A stretch of DNA of 13,225 bases, from positions 1 to 13,225 of the forward strand of contig JASFWK010000051.1 in the NCBI GenBank assembly GCA_050049355.1. Reading direction: 5' to 3'. A program made the translations under genes and the position numbers. The notes beneath the pieces are model-generated. The model made no database searches and was not told where the DNA came from. It saw nothing but the letters and a program-made list of their open reading frames with translations. Positions within the stretch are counted from its first letter, which is position 1, and every line of letters starts with the position of its first letter. This document shows, piece after piece, positions 1-6,426 of the stretch. The stretch is from JASFWK01 sp050049355. GTDB taxonomy: Bacteria > Chloroflexota > Anaerolineae > B4-G1 > DUEL01.

Positions 1-1
1 T

Positions 2-250
2 AGCAGAGAGGGCCGGGACGAGATGACCGTCCCCGGTGCCGCCTGGCATCCAATCACGGGGTACTCGGTGAAGGAGATCGGAATGTTCGTGGTAGCTGGT
101 CGAGTCGAGAGGGGCGCCTCCCACGTCGACGTCCGTGCCAACCTGTCCAGATTCAGGCTTGGAGAGGGCGGGGCGGCGCTGCAGTCCACTTGCCGCGCCC
201 AGCAGGATGAGCAGCGCCATGCCCAGCCAGGGTCCCCACCGTCTCCACAT
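2..250 (-). CDS. Partial membrane-anchored or secreted protein of unknown function (5' end only; runs off the left edge)
   Basis: A minus-strand frame stays open from an ATG at 250 to the left end of the window (83 codons, no stop). It begins MWRRWGPWLG and continues into a hydrophobic run (LGMALLILLGAASGL, residues 9-23), then a polar Pro/Gly/Asp-rich stretch. That is the usual layout of a signal peptide or signal anchor with positive residues on the cytoplasmic side. A GGAG lies 10 nt upstream of this ATG, which is why I chose it. An in-frame ATG at 325 would add 25 residues but has no Shine-Dalgarno. It is divergent from nusA. The family is not recognised, and the visible part has no catalytic motif or lipobox cysteine. 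The frame could be open by chance in GC-rich DNA, so confidence is moderate. Confidence 0.5.
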   Translation of the reverse strand, partial: MWRRWGPWLGMALLILLGAASGLQRRPALSKPESGQVGTDVDVGGAPLDSTSYHEHSDLLHRVPRDWMPGGTGDGHLVPALSA

Positions 251-275
251 CGCGGTAGTACTCCGATCACTATCG

Positions 276-313
276 CCCCTGTCGCTGTGAGAGAACTTGG
301 TATCTCTCAGGGG
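276..313. repeat. Nested inverted repeat in the upstream region of the divergent gene
   Basis: TGAGAGA (288-294) and TCTCTCA (303-309) form a perfect 7-bp dyad around an 8-nt spacer. An outer CCCC (276-279) can pair with GGGG (310-313). It lies just upstream of the ATG at 250 on the minus strand, inside the alternative longer reading frame from 325. It could be a 5' UTR hairpin or an operator. No factor is recognised, and chance is possible. Confidence 0.3.
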
Positions 314-325
314 CCTGATGGACAT

Positions 326-631
326 CCGTGTGAGCCATGTTGGAGTTGACGCGGTGGACGGAGTTCCGGGATGGCTGATGGGCGCTTTGTGAAGAAGCGT
401 GTTGAGCGTACGGTTCCGTGCGCTAGACGATGACGGCGAGGAGCGCGATCTCAACCTTGAATCGGCCACGCCAGCATCCATTGTACCGTGTATGAGGGGA
501 GGCGGCAAACCGGACATGCCGTCCCCGTGGCGGGAGCTCTTGGGGGGAGCTCAAACTGGAAGCTTACTGTGCGGATCGAATCCAATCTGTATCTGTGATT
601 GCGTCACGCGGGGGAGCGGTAATGAAATTGC
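326..631. other. Non-coding stretch between the divergent gene and the nusA promoter
   Basis: I see no convincing gene here. The plus-strand frame at 399-674 runs through the nusA promoter and has no protein-like pattern or ribosome binding site. Two dyads are visible. One is an imperfect 20-bp palindrome at 405-424 (AGCGTACGG, TT, CCGTGCGCT, one mismatch or G-U pair). The other is a GC-rich hairpin at 496-526, where GGGGA and CGGCA, separated by a 2-nt bulge, face TGCCGTCCCC across a 9-nt loop. Neither is followed by a T-run on either strand, so neither looks like a Rho-independent terminator. No tRNA or known riboswitch was recognised. Confidence 0.5.
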
Positions 632-660
632 TTGCACAATCGGGACATGTATGCTATACT
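632..660 (+). promoter_or_regulatory. Sigma-70-type extended -10 promoter of the nusA operon
   Basis: The -35 element TTGCAC (632-637) and the -10 element TATACT (655-660) are separated by exactly 17 nt. A TG at 652-653 gives an extended -10. The start of transcription should be near 667, leaving a leader of about 90 nt before nusA. The -10 hexamer is also the left arm of a perfect dyad: TATACT, 7 nt, AGTATA at 668-673. Confidence 0.85.
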
Positions 661-682
661 CTTCAAAAGTATAGGGGTGGGT

Positions 683-709
683 GGAAAGTGGGCACAAGAC
701 CCACTTTCT
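683..709 (+). promoter_or_regulatory. Leader hairpin upstream of nusA
   Basis: AAAGTGGG (685-692) pairs perfectly with CCCACTTT (700-707) around a 7-nt loop. G684-C708 extends the stem to 9 bp, and G683-U709 can add a wobble pair. It is followed by a broken pyrimidine tract (TTTCTTAGTATCTCTT), weaker than a canonical terminator U-run. It sits between the promoter and the nusA ribosome binding site. From memory, hairpins with GTGGG/CCCAC arms are common in front of rimP-nusA operons of Gram-positive bacteria, where they are thought to regulate the operon. Here rimP is missing and the hairpin directly precedes nusA. A role in attenuation or NusA autoregulation is inferred. Confidence 0.7.
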
Positions 710-756
710 TAGTATCTCTTGATGTAGAAAGGTCTGGTGTGCAGGGGAAGTGAGCG

Positions 757-2916
757 ATGAAGAGCGAGTTCATAAGAGCGTTTAATCAAATATGCGCCGA
801 GCGGAGCCTGCCGCGTGAGGTGGTCCTTGAGGCGATCCAGAGCGCTCTCGTCTCCGCTTATCGGCGGAACGCCGATCCTCCGGCCGGCCAGAATATCACG
901 GCAGAGATCGATCTAGAGAGGGCGGAGGCTCGTATCTACGTGGAGCGTGAGGTGGTCGCTGAAGTCGCCGATCGAGAGGTAGAGATCTCTCCAGAGGAGG
1001 CGCAAGCGGTTGACCCGGAGGCGGAGCTGGGGGATCGGGTGATGGTGGAGAGCACTCCCGCGAACTTCGGTCGAATCGCGGCGCAGACAGCTCGCCAGGT
1101 CATCCTCCAGCGGATCCGCGAGGCGGAGCGCGAGGCCCAGTTCGCTCACTACATAGAGCAGGAGGGTGAGCTGATATACGGGATGGTGCAGAGCATCACT
1201 CCCAAGCAGGTGACCCTACGCCTGGGGCGCACCGAGGCGGTCATGCCGCGAAAGGAGCAGGTGCGCGGCGAGCGGTATGTGCTGCACGAGCGCATTCGAG
1301 CGTATGTTCTTGAGGTGCGCAGGACCACCCGGGGACCGCAGATCATTGTCTCCCGAAGCCACAGGAAGATGCTGCAGCGCTTGCTTGAGCTAGAGGTGCC
1401 CGAGATCGCCAAGGGGACGGTGGAGATCAAGGCGATTGCCCGCGAAGCGGGCGCCCGTTCCAAGGTGGCGGTCGCTGCGCGCCAGCCCGGTGTGGACCCG
1501 GTGGGGGCGTGTGTAGGCAGGCGCGGCGTGCGCATCCAGTCGATTGTCCGCGAATTGAGCGGTGAGAACGTGGATATCATCGAGTGGAACCAGGACGCCG
1601 TCACGTTCATCGCCAAGGCGCTCAGCCCTGCGCGCGTGCTCAGCGTGCATTTGGATCGGGACCCGGATGCAGGGAATACGGCCAACGTGGTTGTTCCCGA
1701 CGATCAACTCTCTCTGGCCATCGGCCGCGCCGGTCAGAATGCGCGGTTGGCGGCCAAACTGACTGGCTGGCGGATTGACATTCAGGGGGTCAGCGAGGCC
1801 GTTGAGTGGGCGCTCGAGAAGGTCAACGAGGATGCCGATCTTCTCTCCTCGGTGGGTAAGGTTGCGGAGCAGTTGCCGAAGATAGCAGCAGCCCTCCGTC
1901 GGCATACGGAAGAGGGATTCCCTTACAGCGCTGAGGAACTGATGTCGATGCGGGAATTGATCGAGCAGGTGCGCGGATACTACATCTCCATGCGCGATGC
2001 CGAACGCGCCCGGCTGGCAGCTCAGGAGGCCGCGCGGCGAGCTGCTCTGGAGGAGGCTGAGGCCGCTCGAGAGGCTGCTCTCAAGGAGGCTCGTGCGCGG
2101 ATCCCGGATGCTGCCTATAAGGTTCCTGTGGATGAGATCGGCCTCAGCAAGCGTGTGTTGGGTCATCTGGAGGGTGGCGGCGTCCATGATGTGGGGCAGG
2201 TGATGGAGCACCTGGCTGAGGGGGACGAGGGACTGTTGATGCTAGATGGCATTGGCCCCAAGTCTCTGGCGGAGGTCAAAGAGGCGCTGGATCGGTTGGA
2301 GCTGCCGGCGGAAGAGCCGGAGATTGAGGTTGAAGCCGAGGAGCCTGGCGTCGCCGTCCCAGAGGGTGCCTACGAAATCTCCGTGGAGGAGATGGATCTC
2401 GGCGCGCGTGTGGTGGGCTACCTGGAGGAAGCCGGGGTGGAGAATGTGGGCCAGGTGTTGGAGCGATTGGACGAGGGGGATGAAGGATTGCTGGAGATTC
2501 ATGGGATCGGTCCCAAGTCCCTAGGCAAGATCACGGAGAGGTTGGATCAACTCGACCTTCCGTTGGCGGAGCCGGAGGTTGAAGCTGTGGCCGAGGACGA
2601 GGCTCGCGTGGAGGCAGAAGCCGCGGTAGAGGAGCCCTCTGCGGAAGAGGAGGAACTCGTCGAGGAGGCCCCAGCCGCTGAAGCAGTAGTAGAGGAAGAG
2701 CTCGTCGAGGAGTTTGAGGCGGAGGCCGAACTCGAGGTGGAACCGGAAGAGGAGGAGGAGGAAGAGGAAGCCCTTGATGAGCTTGTGGAGCGTGAGAAGG
2801 CCGAGCGTCGGAAGCCCTCGCGAAAACTGATCTACGATGAGGAGTTGGATGAGGTAGTCGCTGTCCACCGTCACCGGGGTGACGAAGAGGAGGAGTGGGA
2901 GGAGTACCTCCGATGA
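757..2916 (+). CDS. nusA: Transcription termination/antitermination factor NusA with two extra HhH repeats and an acidic tail
   Basis: NusA binds RNA polymerase and nascent RNA and modulates pausing, termination and antitermination. Of 719 residues, about 1-125 form the polymerase-binding N-terminal domain, with a typical start (KSEFIRAFNQICAERSLP). Residues 137-200 are the S1 domain. KH1 has a GRRG loop at 254-257 and KH2 a GRAG loop at 323-326. An Ala/Glu/Arg-rich probable coiled coil follows (about 394-448). Two helix-hairpin-helix repeats come next (449-509 and 535-595), each with GIGPKSL (498-504, 583-589), one period of 85 residues apart. They resemble both the acidic repeats of E. coli NusA and the RNA polymerase alpha C-terminal domain. 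Residues about 601-680 are almost all Glu/Ala/Val, and a mixed-charge end closes the protein. It is far longer than a minimal NusA (roughly 350-400 aa). AGGGG at 743-747 is the likely ribosome binding site. It is the first gene of the operon; no rimP precedes it. Confidence 0.98.
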   Translation: MKSEFIRAFNQICAERSLPREVVLEAIQSALVSAYRRNADPPAGQNITAEIDLERAEARIYVEREVVAEVADREVEISPEEAQAVDPEAELGDRVMVESTPANFGRIAAQTARQVILQRIREAEREAQFAHYIEQEGELIYGMVQSITPKQVTLRLGRTEAVMPRKEQVRGERYVLHERIRAYVLEVRRTTRGPQIIVSRSHRKMLQRLLELEVPEIAKGTVEIKAIAREAGARSKVAVAARQPGVDPVGACVGRRGVRIQSIVRELSGENVDIIEWNQDAVTFIAKALSPARVLSVHLDRDPDAGNTANVVVPDDQLSLAIGRAGQNARLAAKLTGWRIDIQGVSEAVEWALEKVNEDADLLSSVGKVAEQLPKIAAALRRHTEEGFPYSAEELMSMRELIEQVRGYYISMRDAERARLAAQEAARRAALEEAEAAREAALKEARARIPDAAYKVPVDEIGLSKRVLGHLEGGGVHDVGQVMEHLAEGDEGLLMLDGIGPKSLAEVKEALDRLELPAEEPEIEVEAEEPGVAVPEGAYEISVEEMDLGARVVGYLEEAGVENVGQVLERLDEGDEGLLEIHGIGPKSLGKITERLDQLDLPLAEPEVEAVAEDEARVEAEAAVEEPSAEEEELVEEAPAAEAVVEEELVEEFEAEAELEVEPEEEEEEEEALDELVEREKAERRKPSRKLIYDEELDEVVAVHRHRGDEEEEWEEYLR

Positions 2917-3242
2917 CGAGGAAGAGGCGGTCTCGCAGGCACGTCCCCCAGCGTACCTGTGTCGCCTGTCGGGTGGTGCGTTCGAAGCGGGAGTTGATCC
3001 GCGTGGTGCGCACTCCCGAGGGAGAGGTGCTGGTGGATGAGCGAGGGAAACGTAACGGCCGCGGTGCCTACCTCTGTGCCCAACGTGTCTGCTGGGAGGA
3101 GGCATTGGCGGGGCGACGGCTGGACAAGGCACTGAAGACTGAGCTGGGTGAGGATACTGTGACTGTCCTGCGGGATTACGCCGTCGCGTTGCCCGGGACA
3201 TTGGGGGAAGCAGGGGAGACAGAGCCTGAGGGTGCCAGTTAG
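2913..3242 (+). CDS. ylxR: YlxR/RnpM family nucleic-acid-binding protein
   Basis: This small basic protein (109 aa) of the YlxR (DUF448) family has an Arg/Lys-rich N-terminus, a CVAC pair (16-19), and the family signature GRGAYLC at 49-55 with a further Cys at 60. YlxR sits between nusA and infB in most bacteria. In Firmicutes it has been shown to bind RNase P RNA and modulate the enzyme (RnpM). I chose the ATG at 2913, which overlaps the nusA stop as ATGA and has GGGAGGAG (2897-2904) about 8 nt upstream. A GTG at 2895 in the same frame lacks a good ribosome binding site. The overlap suggests translational coupling to nusA. The tail after residue 90 is poorly conserved in character and acidic. 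The L7Ae-like ylxQ gene that often follows is absent. Confidence 0.95.
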   Translation: MTRKRRSRRHVPQRTCVACRVVRSKRELIRVVRTPEGEVLVDERGKRNGRGAYLCAQRVCWEEALAGRRLDKALKTELGEDTVTVLRDYAVALPGTLGEAGETEPEGAS

Positions 3243-3255
3243 TTAGGAGGGATTG

Positions 3256-5043
3256 ATGGGAGAGCAGGCAGGAACAACTGTAGTAACCATTCCGGATTAC
3301 CTGACCGTGCGTCAGCTGGCTGAGCTGATGGCTGTGAGCCCAATTGACGTGATCAAGGTATTGATGAACAATGGTATTATGGCGAACATTAACCAGCAGA
3401 TTGACTACGAGACAGCGGCTATCGTCGCTGTGGACATGGGCTTTGAGCCTAAGGCAGAGGTCGCGCCCGCCCTGGAAGAGGTGGTGGAGAGGCCAACGCC
3501 TCTCTGGGAGAGGCTGTATGCCGACGAGGATCCAGATAAGCTCCTTGAGCGGCCGCCGGTGGTGACTGTGCTGGGGCACGTGGATCACGGCAAGACCTCC
3601 CTATTGGATGTCATTCGGAAGACGGATGTGGTGGCGGGAGAGGCGGGCGGGATCACCCAGCATATTGGCGCCTATCAGGTCGAACACAACGGACGTTTGA
3701 TCACCTTTCTAGACACTCCCGGGCACGAGGCGTTCACGGCGATGCGGGCTCGCGGCGCTCACACTACTGACATCGCTGTGCTGGTCGTCGCTGCCGACGA
3801 TGGCGTGATGCCCCAGACTCTGGAGGCGATAGATCACGCCCGCGCTGCCCGAGTGCCCATCATTGTGGCCCTGAACAAGATGGACAAGGCCAACGCCCAG
3901 CCCAACCGGGTCAAGCAGGAGCTGAGCGAAGTGGGGCTGACCCCAGATGATTGGGACGGGGATACCCTCTGCGTCCCGGTGTCGGCCAAGGAGAAGACTG
4001 GGTTGGATGACTTGCTGGAAGCGATCCTTCTCGTAGCGGATTCCCGTGAGATCAAAGCCAATCCAGACGGCCGTGCCGTCGGCAGCGTCCTTGAAGGGCG
4101 TCTGGACCGAGGTCGGGGCCCCACTGCTACCCTTCTGGTGCAGAACGGCACGCTTCGTACGGGGGATGCCCTGGTGGCCGGGACTGTCCACGGGCGGGTT
4201 CGGCGCATGTTGGACGAGAACGGCAAGACGGTCGAGGAGGCACTTCCCTCTATGCCTGTTGTCGCGCTGGGCCTATCCGACGTCCCCGTCGCGGGGGATG
4301 TTTTTGAGGTTGTCGATGATGACCCGACGGCCCGGGCTATCGCCGAAGAGCGCATCATGGAGCAGGAGGCCGAGGAGCTGCAGGTTCCCTACGCGCTGAC
4401 CCTGGACGACCTCTCTGCGCGGGTTCGGGAGGGAGAGGTCAAGGAGTTGAACCTGATCGTCAAGGCCGATGTGCAGGGTTCGATCGAGCCTGTCGTCGCC
4501 TCGCTGGAGGAACTGGGCGGCGAGGATCTCAAGGTCGAGGTCATCCACGCCGGAACCGGCAACATCATTGAATCGGATATCAATCTGGCGATTGCCTCCA
4601 ATGCCATCGTGGTTGGCTTCCAGGTCATAGTGGACCCGGCTGCTCGGCGGCTGGCCGAGAGCGAAGGGGTCGATATCCGCATCTATGAGGTAATCTACAA
4701 GTTGGTGGACGATGTCGACAGGGCGCTCAAGGGGCTGTTGGAGCCAACCTATGTTGAGAGGACGATCGGGCGAGCTACGATCCGGGCCACGTTCGAGATC
4801 TCAGACGTGGGGAAGATCGCTGGCTGTTATGTGGCGGAAGGGGAAGCCCGGCGGAATGCCAGGGCGCGCGTCTTCCGAGAGGAGGAGCAGCTCTACGATG
4901 GTCACGTGGCATCGTTGAAACGCTTCGAAAAGGATGTGCGGGAAGTGCGCACCGGGTTTGAGTGCGGCGTGGGGCTCGAGGGGTTCCACGATCTCGAGGT
5001 TGGTGACGTGATTGAGTTCTACGTTGAGGAACGTGAGGAGTAG
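3256..5043 (+). CDS. infB: Translation initiation factor IF-2
   Basis: IF2 is the GTPase that places fMet-tRNA on the 30S subunit and promotes subunit joining. The 595-residue protein has an IF2_N helix domain (about 10-65), then the G domain: G1 GHVDHGKT (107-114), G2 around GGITQHIG, G3 DTPGHE (153-158), G4 NKMD (207-210) and G5 SAK (243-245). The domain II barrel starts near 271, domain III near 398, and the C-terminal fMet-tRNA-binding C2 domain covers about 497-595. It lacks the long charged N-terminal extension of E. coli IF2 and is close to the core length seen in Chloroflexota and Thermotogae. TAGGAGGG (3244-3251) just upstream serves the ATG at 3256; a TTG one codon earlier is less likely. 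It starts 13 nt after the ylxR stop, in the same transcript. Confidence 0.99.
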   Translation: MGEQAGTTVVTIPDYLTVRQLAELMAVSPIDVIKVLMNNGIMANINQQIDYETAAIVAVDMGFEPKAEVAPALEEVVERPTPLWERLYADEDPDKLLERPPVVTVLGHVDHGKTSLLDVIRKTDVVAGEAGGITQHIGAYQVEHNGRLITFLDTPGHEAFTAMRARGAHTTDIAVLVVAADDGVMPQTLEAIDHARAARVPIIVALNKMDKANAQPNRVKQELSEVGLTPDDWDGDTLCVPVSAKEKTGLDDLLEAILLVADSREIKANPDGRAVGSVLEGRLDRGRGPTATLLVQNGTLRTGDALVAGTVHGRVRRMLDENGKTVEEALPSMPVVALGLSDVPVAGDVFEVVDDDPTARAIAEERIMEQEAEELQVPYALTLDDLSARVREGEVKELNLIVKADVQGSIEPVVASLEELGGEDLKVEVIHAGTGNIIESDINLAIASNAIVVGFQVIVDPAARRLAESEGVDIRIYEVIYKLVDDVDRALKGLLEPTYVERTIGRATIRATFEISDVGKIAGCYVAEGEARRNARARVFREEEQLYDGHVASLKRFEKDVREVRTGFECGVGLEGFHDLEVGDVIEFYVEEREE

Positions 5044-5060
5044 CGGACGCATCTAGGGTG

Positions 5061-5462
5061 ATGAGCAAGAAGTATAGGAAACGAGTTGCCGAGCTGATCC
5101 ATGTCCGTTTGGCGGATTTGCTGCAGACTCAGGTCAAGGATGACCGCATTGGCCTGGTGACGATCACGGGAGTTGAGGTGAACGCCGATACCACTCAAGC
5201 GCACGTCTACTTTAGCGTGCTGGGTGGCGTGGAGGAGCGGGCCGAGACGCTCGCCGGGCTGCGGAGTGCGGCCGGATTTCTCCGCCGGGAACTGGGACAG
5301 ACCCTTCGACTGCGCAACATCCCCGAGCTGATTTTCCATTGGGATTCGTCTATGGAGCGGGGCGAGCGGATCTCCCATCTCCTCGATCAACTCCAAGAAG
5401 AACGAGAAGAGCAAGAAGAACGAGAAGAGAATGAAACTGGAGGCTCTGGAGCGCAGTCGTGA
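5061..5462 (+). CDS. rbfA: 30S ribosome-binding factor RbfA
   Basis: RbfA binds the immature 30S subunit near the 5' helix of 16S rRNA and is needed for late maturation and cold adaptation. The 133-residue protein shows the single KH-like domain: a basic first helix (MSKKYRKRVAELI), central strands (LVTITGVEVNAD), the Ala-Gly kink helix (LRSAAGFLRREL), and the family's WDSSMERGERI near the end (Asp at 95). I chose ATG 5061; a GTG at 5058 is one codon earlier, and neither has a strong Shine-Dalgarno (AGGGTG abuts the ATG), so coupling to infB, which ends 17 nt upstream, is likely. The C-terminus is a charged tail with a perfect duplication of the hexapeptide QEEREE (residues 112-123), encoded by an 18-bp tandem repeat. 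The 3' end overlaps nrnA by 32 bp. Confidence 0.97.
   Translation: MSKKYRKRVAELIHVRLADLLQTQVKDDRIGLVTITGVEVNADTTQAHVYFSVLGGVEERAETLAGLRSAAGFLRRELGQTLRLRNIPELIFHWDSSMERGERISHLLDQLQEEREEQEEREENETGGSGAQS
5394..5429 (+). repeat. Perfect 18-bp tandem duplication at the rbfA/nrnA junction
   Basis: Two identical 18-bp units (5394-5411 and 5412-5429; each CAAGAAGAACGAGAAGAG) lie in frame in rbfA and encode QEEREE twice. The second unit ends two bases before the nrnA ATG at 5431. Its purine-rich GAGAAGAG is the only Shine-Dalgarno-like sequence for nrnA, so the duplication also duplicates that signal. Confidence 0.9.
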
Positions 5463-6426
5463 TCTGCTAGCAGGCTGTTCGCGCCCCCTTCTGGTCACCC
5501 ACATCGCTCCGGACGGCGATGCCGTTGGTAGCCTCCTAGGACTGGGGTGGGCTCTGCGCGTCCAGGGTGCCGCTGCCACGTTGACCTGCCAGGATCCTCT
5601 GCCTATCCGCTTTGACTTTCTCCCCGGCTTCAATGAGGTGACCAGCGAGCCTGAGGGTGACTTCGATCTGTTGGTCTCGCTGGATTGTTCCTCCCCAGAC
5701 CGTATGGGGTCGATCGAATCCCATACGGGGAGCGTCCCCCTGCTCAACATTGATCACCATGTGACCAATCTGGACTTTGGCACAGTCAATCTGGTCGATG
5801 CCGAGGCTGTCTCCACCACCCACATCCTCTATGACCTGATCTCCGATCTGGGTGTGGCACTGGATGAACGGATCGCCACTTGTCTTCTCACTGGTCTTAC
5901 CACGGATACGCGAGGCTTTCGCACGTCCAACGTGACCTCCGACGTGATGCGCATCGCCCTCGAGTTGATGGAGGCCGGCGCGCTGCTTCCCGTAATAACG
6001 CGCAACGGCCTGGACCGCCGACCGGTGGGGGCGCTGCGTCTCTGGGGTGCGGGTCTCTCGAGGCTCAAGGTAGTAGACGGGGTCGTTTGGGCCAGCCTGC
6101 CGTTGGAGGTGCAGCGGGCCATTGGCTGTGAGGGGCTGGGGGATGCCGGCTTGACGAATCTGCTCCTCAGCGCCGAAGAGGCGAACGTCGCCGTCGTCTT
6201 CGTGGAGACGAGCAATGGGCAGGTCGAAGTGGGAATCCGATCCGTCCCGGGTTTCGATGTCTCCGGAATCGCGCTCGAGCTGGGAGGAGGGGGGCATCCG
6301 AGAGCCTCAGGCTGCCGCGTCTCGGGTCCGCTGGAGGAGGCGGAGAGGCGGATCTTGGCCATGCTCAGGGAGGAACTGACCCGGCAGCGGGAGCGGAAGT
6401 CCGGAGACGATGGACGGAATTCTTAA
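5431..6426 (+). CDS. nrnA: DHH/DHHA1 phosphoesterase, NrnA-type oligoribonuclease / pAp phosphatase
   Basis: NrnA-family enzymes hydrolyse very short RNAs (nanoRNA) from an end and dephosphorylate 3'-phosphoadenosine 5'-phosphate, using Mn2+. The 331-residue protein has the DHH catalytic domain: motif I HIAPDGDAVGS with the metal-binding Asp28 and Asp30, motif II LDCSS (Asp85), and motif III NIDHHVTN (Asp108, His109, His110). The DHHA1 substrate-binding domain ends with GGGGHPRASG (Gly 285-288, His289). Length and motif order fit NrnA of Bacillus. The ATG at 5431 lies inside rbfA (32-bp overlap), preceded by the purine repeat, and the 3' end overlaps truB by 17 bp. Placement between rbfA and truB is common in Gram-positive and related genomes. 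Its exact substrate range cannot be told from sequence. Confidence 0.95.
   Translation: MKLEALERSRDLLAGCSRPLLVTHIAPDGDAVGSLLGLGWALRVQGAAATLTCQDPLPIRFDFLPGFNEVTSEPEGDFDLLVSLDCSSPDRMGSIESHTGSVPLLNIDHHVTNLDFGTVNLVDAEAVSTTHILYDLISDLGVALDERIATCLLTGLTTDTRGFRTSNVTSDVMRIALELMEAGALLPVITRNGLDRRPVGALRLWGAGLSRLKVVDGVVWASLPLEVQRAIGCEGLGDAGLTNLLLSAEEANVAVVFVETSNGQVEVGIRSVPGFDVSGIALELGGGGHPRASGCRVSGPLEEAERRILAMLREELTRQRERKSGDDGRNS

Noticed and set aside
255..275. GATAGT as a -10 element for the left-edge gene
   Set aside because: No reasonable -35 lies 16-18 nt upstream, and the start of transcription would fall almost on the ATG.
23..349. Plus-strand 108-codon frame near the left edge
   Set aside because: It has no ribosome binding site and no domain-like pattern. 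It lies opposite a minus-strand frame with a clear hydrophobic N-terminus.
399..674. Plus-strand 91-codon frame upstream of nusA, considered as a possible rimP remnant
   Set aside because: It runs through the -35/-10 elements and past the predicted transcription start, and it shows none of the RimP sequence pattern.
2521..3588. Long minus-strand frame (355 codons) opposite nusA, ylxR and infB
   Set aside because: It is an antisense shadow of the Glu-rich NusA tail and GC-rich codons. Its Leu/Pro/His-rich composition spans three well-supported genes.
5536..6297. Minus-strand frame of 253 codons opposite nrnA
   Set aside because: It lies fully inside a gene with intact DHH and DHHA1 motifs and has no signals of its own.
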